A DNA stretch of 64,000 nt. It comes from Brachionus manjavacas (Eukaryota; Rotifera; Eurotatoria; Ploima; Brachionidae). The translations under genes were made by a program, and so were the position numbers. Location of the stretch: the NCBI GenBank assembly GCA_019054805.1, contig JAHQIY010000001.1, positions 3,114,501 through 3,178,500 of the forward strand. Reading direction: 5' to 3'. The notes below the pieces were generated by a model that made no database searches, had not been told where the DNA came from, and saw only the letters and a program-made list of their open reading frames with translations. Positions 58,801 to 64,000 of this stretch are shown here, one piece after another (position 1 is the stretch's first letter; each line of letters opens with the position of its first letter).

Positions 58801-59134
58801 CGAAAAATCTAAGTTTTTAAATACAAAAAATTAGCATATAACATCAAAATAAAAATCAAAAAAAAATTAAACTATCATCAACAAGACAAAATTATTAATA
58901 TTGCTTATAAATGGCTTTAAAAATGCTAGTAAAAAAAACCGGATTCCAATTTTGATTCCGGGTTGTAGCTGGAAACAAAGTGCAAAAATATTAAAAAAAA
59001 AAACATTAAATTCAATTCGAATTTCAACATTTATCAAAAATTAAAAGCAAAAAATTTTCTATATTCCCAAATTTTGAATAAATAAATCCTATTAATATAT
59101 AAAAAGAGAAAAAAACGATACAAAACTAAAACAA
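55897..59134. other. AT-rich gene-free stretch
   Basis: Only minor items are visible: a GC-richer block at about 56501-56650 with a short minus-strand frame, an unrecognised open frame at 57222-57479, and a hairpin at 57582-57625. No RNA gene was found. Confidence 0.5.
57582..57625. repeat. Perfect 18-bp inverted repeat
   Basis: AATTTGGGTAAAAAATAT at 57582-57599 faces its exact reverse complement at 57608-57625 over an 8-nt loop, next to an AAT-type microsatellite (57560-57584). Confidence 0.75.
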
Positions 59135-63810
<4,676 letters not shown>

Positions 63811-63814
63811 TGGT

Positions 63815-64000
63815 GGTCCACAGGGCTGAGTATTATGACCACTTTTATTTGTTATCTTTATAGATGATTTTTCAGATGAATGAATGTTTGCAAATTATTT
63901 ACTGATGACACTAAAATTTCCAGGATTATTGAGAACTCGGAAGCCATAGCTAATTTACTAAATTAACAGGTATTCAAAAAAAGAATGTTCAAAAGTTTGA
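63815..64000 (+). pseudogene. Decayed LINE reverse transcriptase, cut by the window end
   Basis: The plus strand encodes GGPQG, then PLLFVIFIDDFSDE, then after a +1 shift KLFTDDTKISRIIENSEAIA. These match the fingers/palm motifs of LINE reverse transcriptase (GVPQGSVLGPLLF, YINDL, FADDTK). Two in-frame stops and a frameshift show it is dead. It covers the part missing from the 53.8-kb LINE copy but is far more decayed. Confidence 0.7.

Overview
This window is nuclear DNA of an invertebrate animal. It carries metazoan genes (VPS13B, MEIS/Homothorax, MOK, a CDKL1/4-like kinase, an InaF-motif protein) split by spliceosomal introns that range from about 52 bp to several kb. The background is very AT-rich and holds many decayed transposon pieces. 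The AT content, compact genes and close same-strand gene pairs would suit a monogonont rotifer such as Brachionus, but the sequence alone does not prove the taxon.

Layout. 0-1 kb: last exon of a HEATR5-like gene. 1-6.8 kb: gene-free and repeat-rich, with a tRNA-derived SINE, a 12-unit 61-bp minisatellite inside an element with inverted ends, and a second inverted-repeat element with TA duplications. 6.8-11.2 kb: mitochondrial/flavin genes, bL9m (MRPL9) and riboflavin kinase on +, isobutyryl-CoA dehydrogenase (ACAD8) and the complex I subunit NDUFA2 on -. 11.4-33.3 kb: VPS13B (8 coding exons, about 3645 aa) followed 169 bp later on the same strand by VPS33A (9 exons, 621 aa). VPS13B introns contain relics of a LINE ORF1, a Tc1/mariner transposase and an intact-looking 235-bp MITE. 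33.3-50.1 kb: a MEIS-class TALE homeobox gene (- strand, 4 coding exons, 657 aa, GC-rich) between a 3.6-kb downstream spacer and a 10-kb upstream spacer of unusually complex sequence, probably regulatory. 50.1-51.8 kb: MOK kinase. 52.0 kb: tRNA-Val(AAC). 52.4 kb: an orphan membrane-protein exon. 53.5-54.9 kb: a 5'-truncated LINE with an open reverse-transcriptase 3' part. 55.4 kb: InaF-motif protein. 59.1-62.3 kb: CDKL1/4-like kinase (- strand). 63.8 kb to the end: a decayed LINE reverse transcriptase running off the window.

How the genes relate. Three same-strand pairs sit unusually close (gaps of 133, 139 and 169 bp): MRPL9-RFK, NDUFA2-ACAD8 and VPS13B-VPS33A. Acceptor-like AGs lie just before several start codons, which would fit spliced-leader operons. 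RFK makes FMN, complex I uses FMN and ACAD8 uses FAD. VPS13B and VPS33A both act in endosome/Golgi membrane traffic. MOK and the CDKL kinase are both TEY-loop kinases of families linked to cilia. Exon boundaries below were derived by hand from reading frame, GT/AG signals and phase, and all the multi-exon models close in frame.
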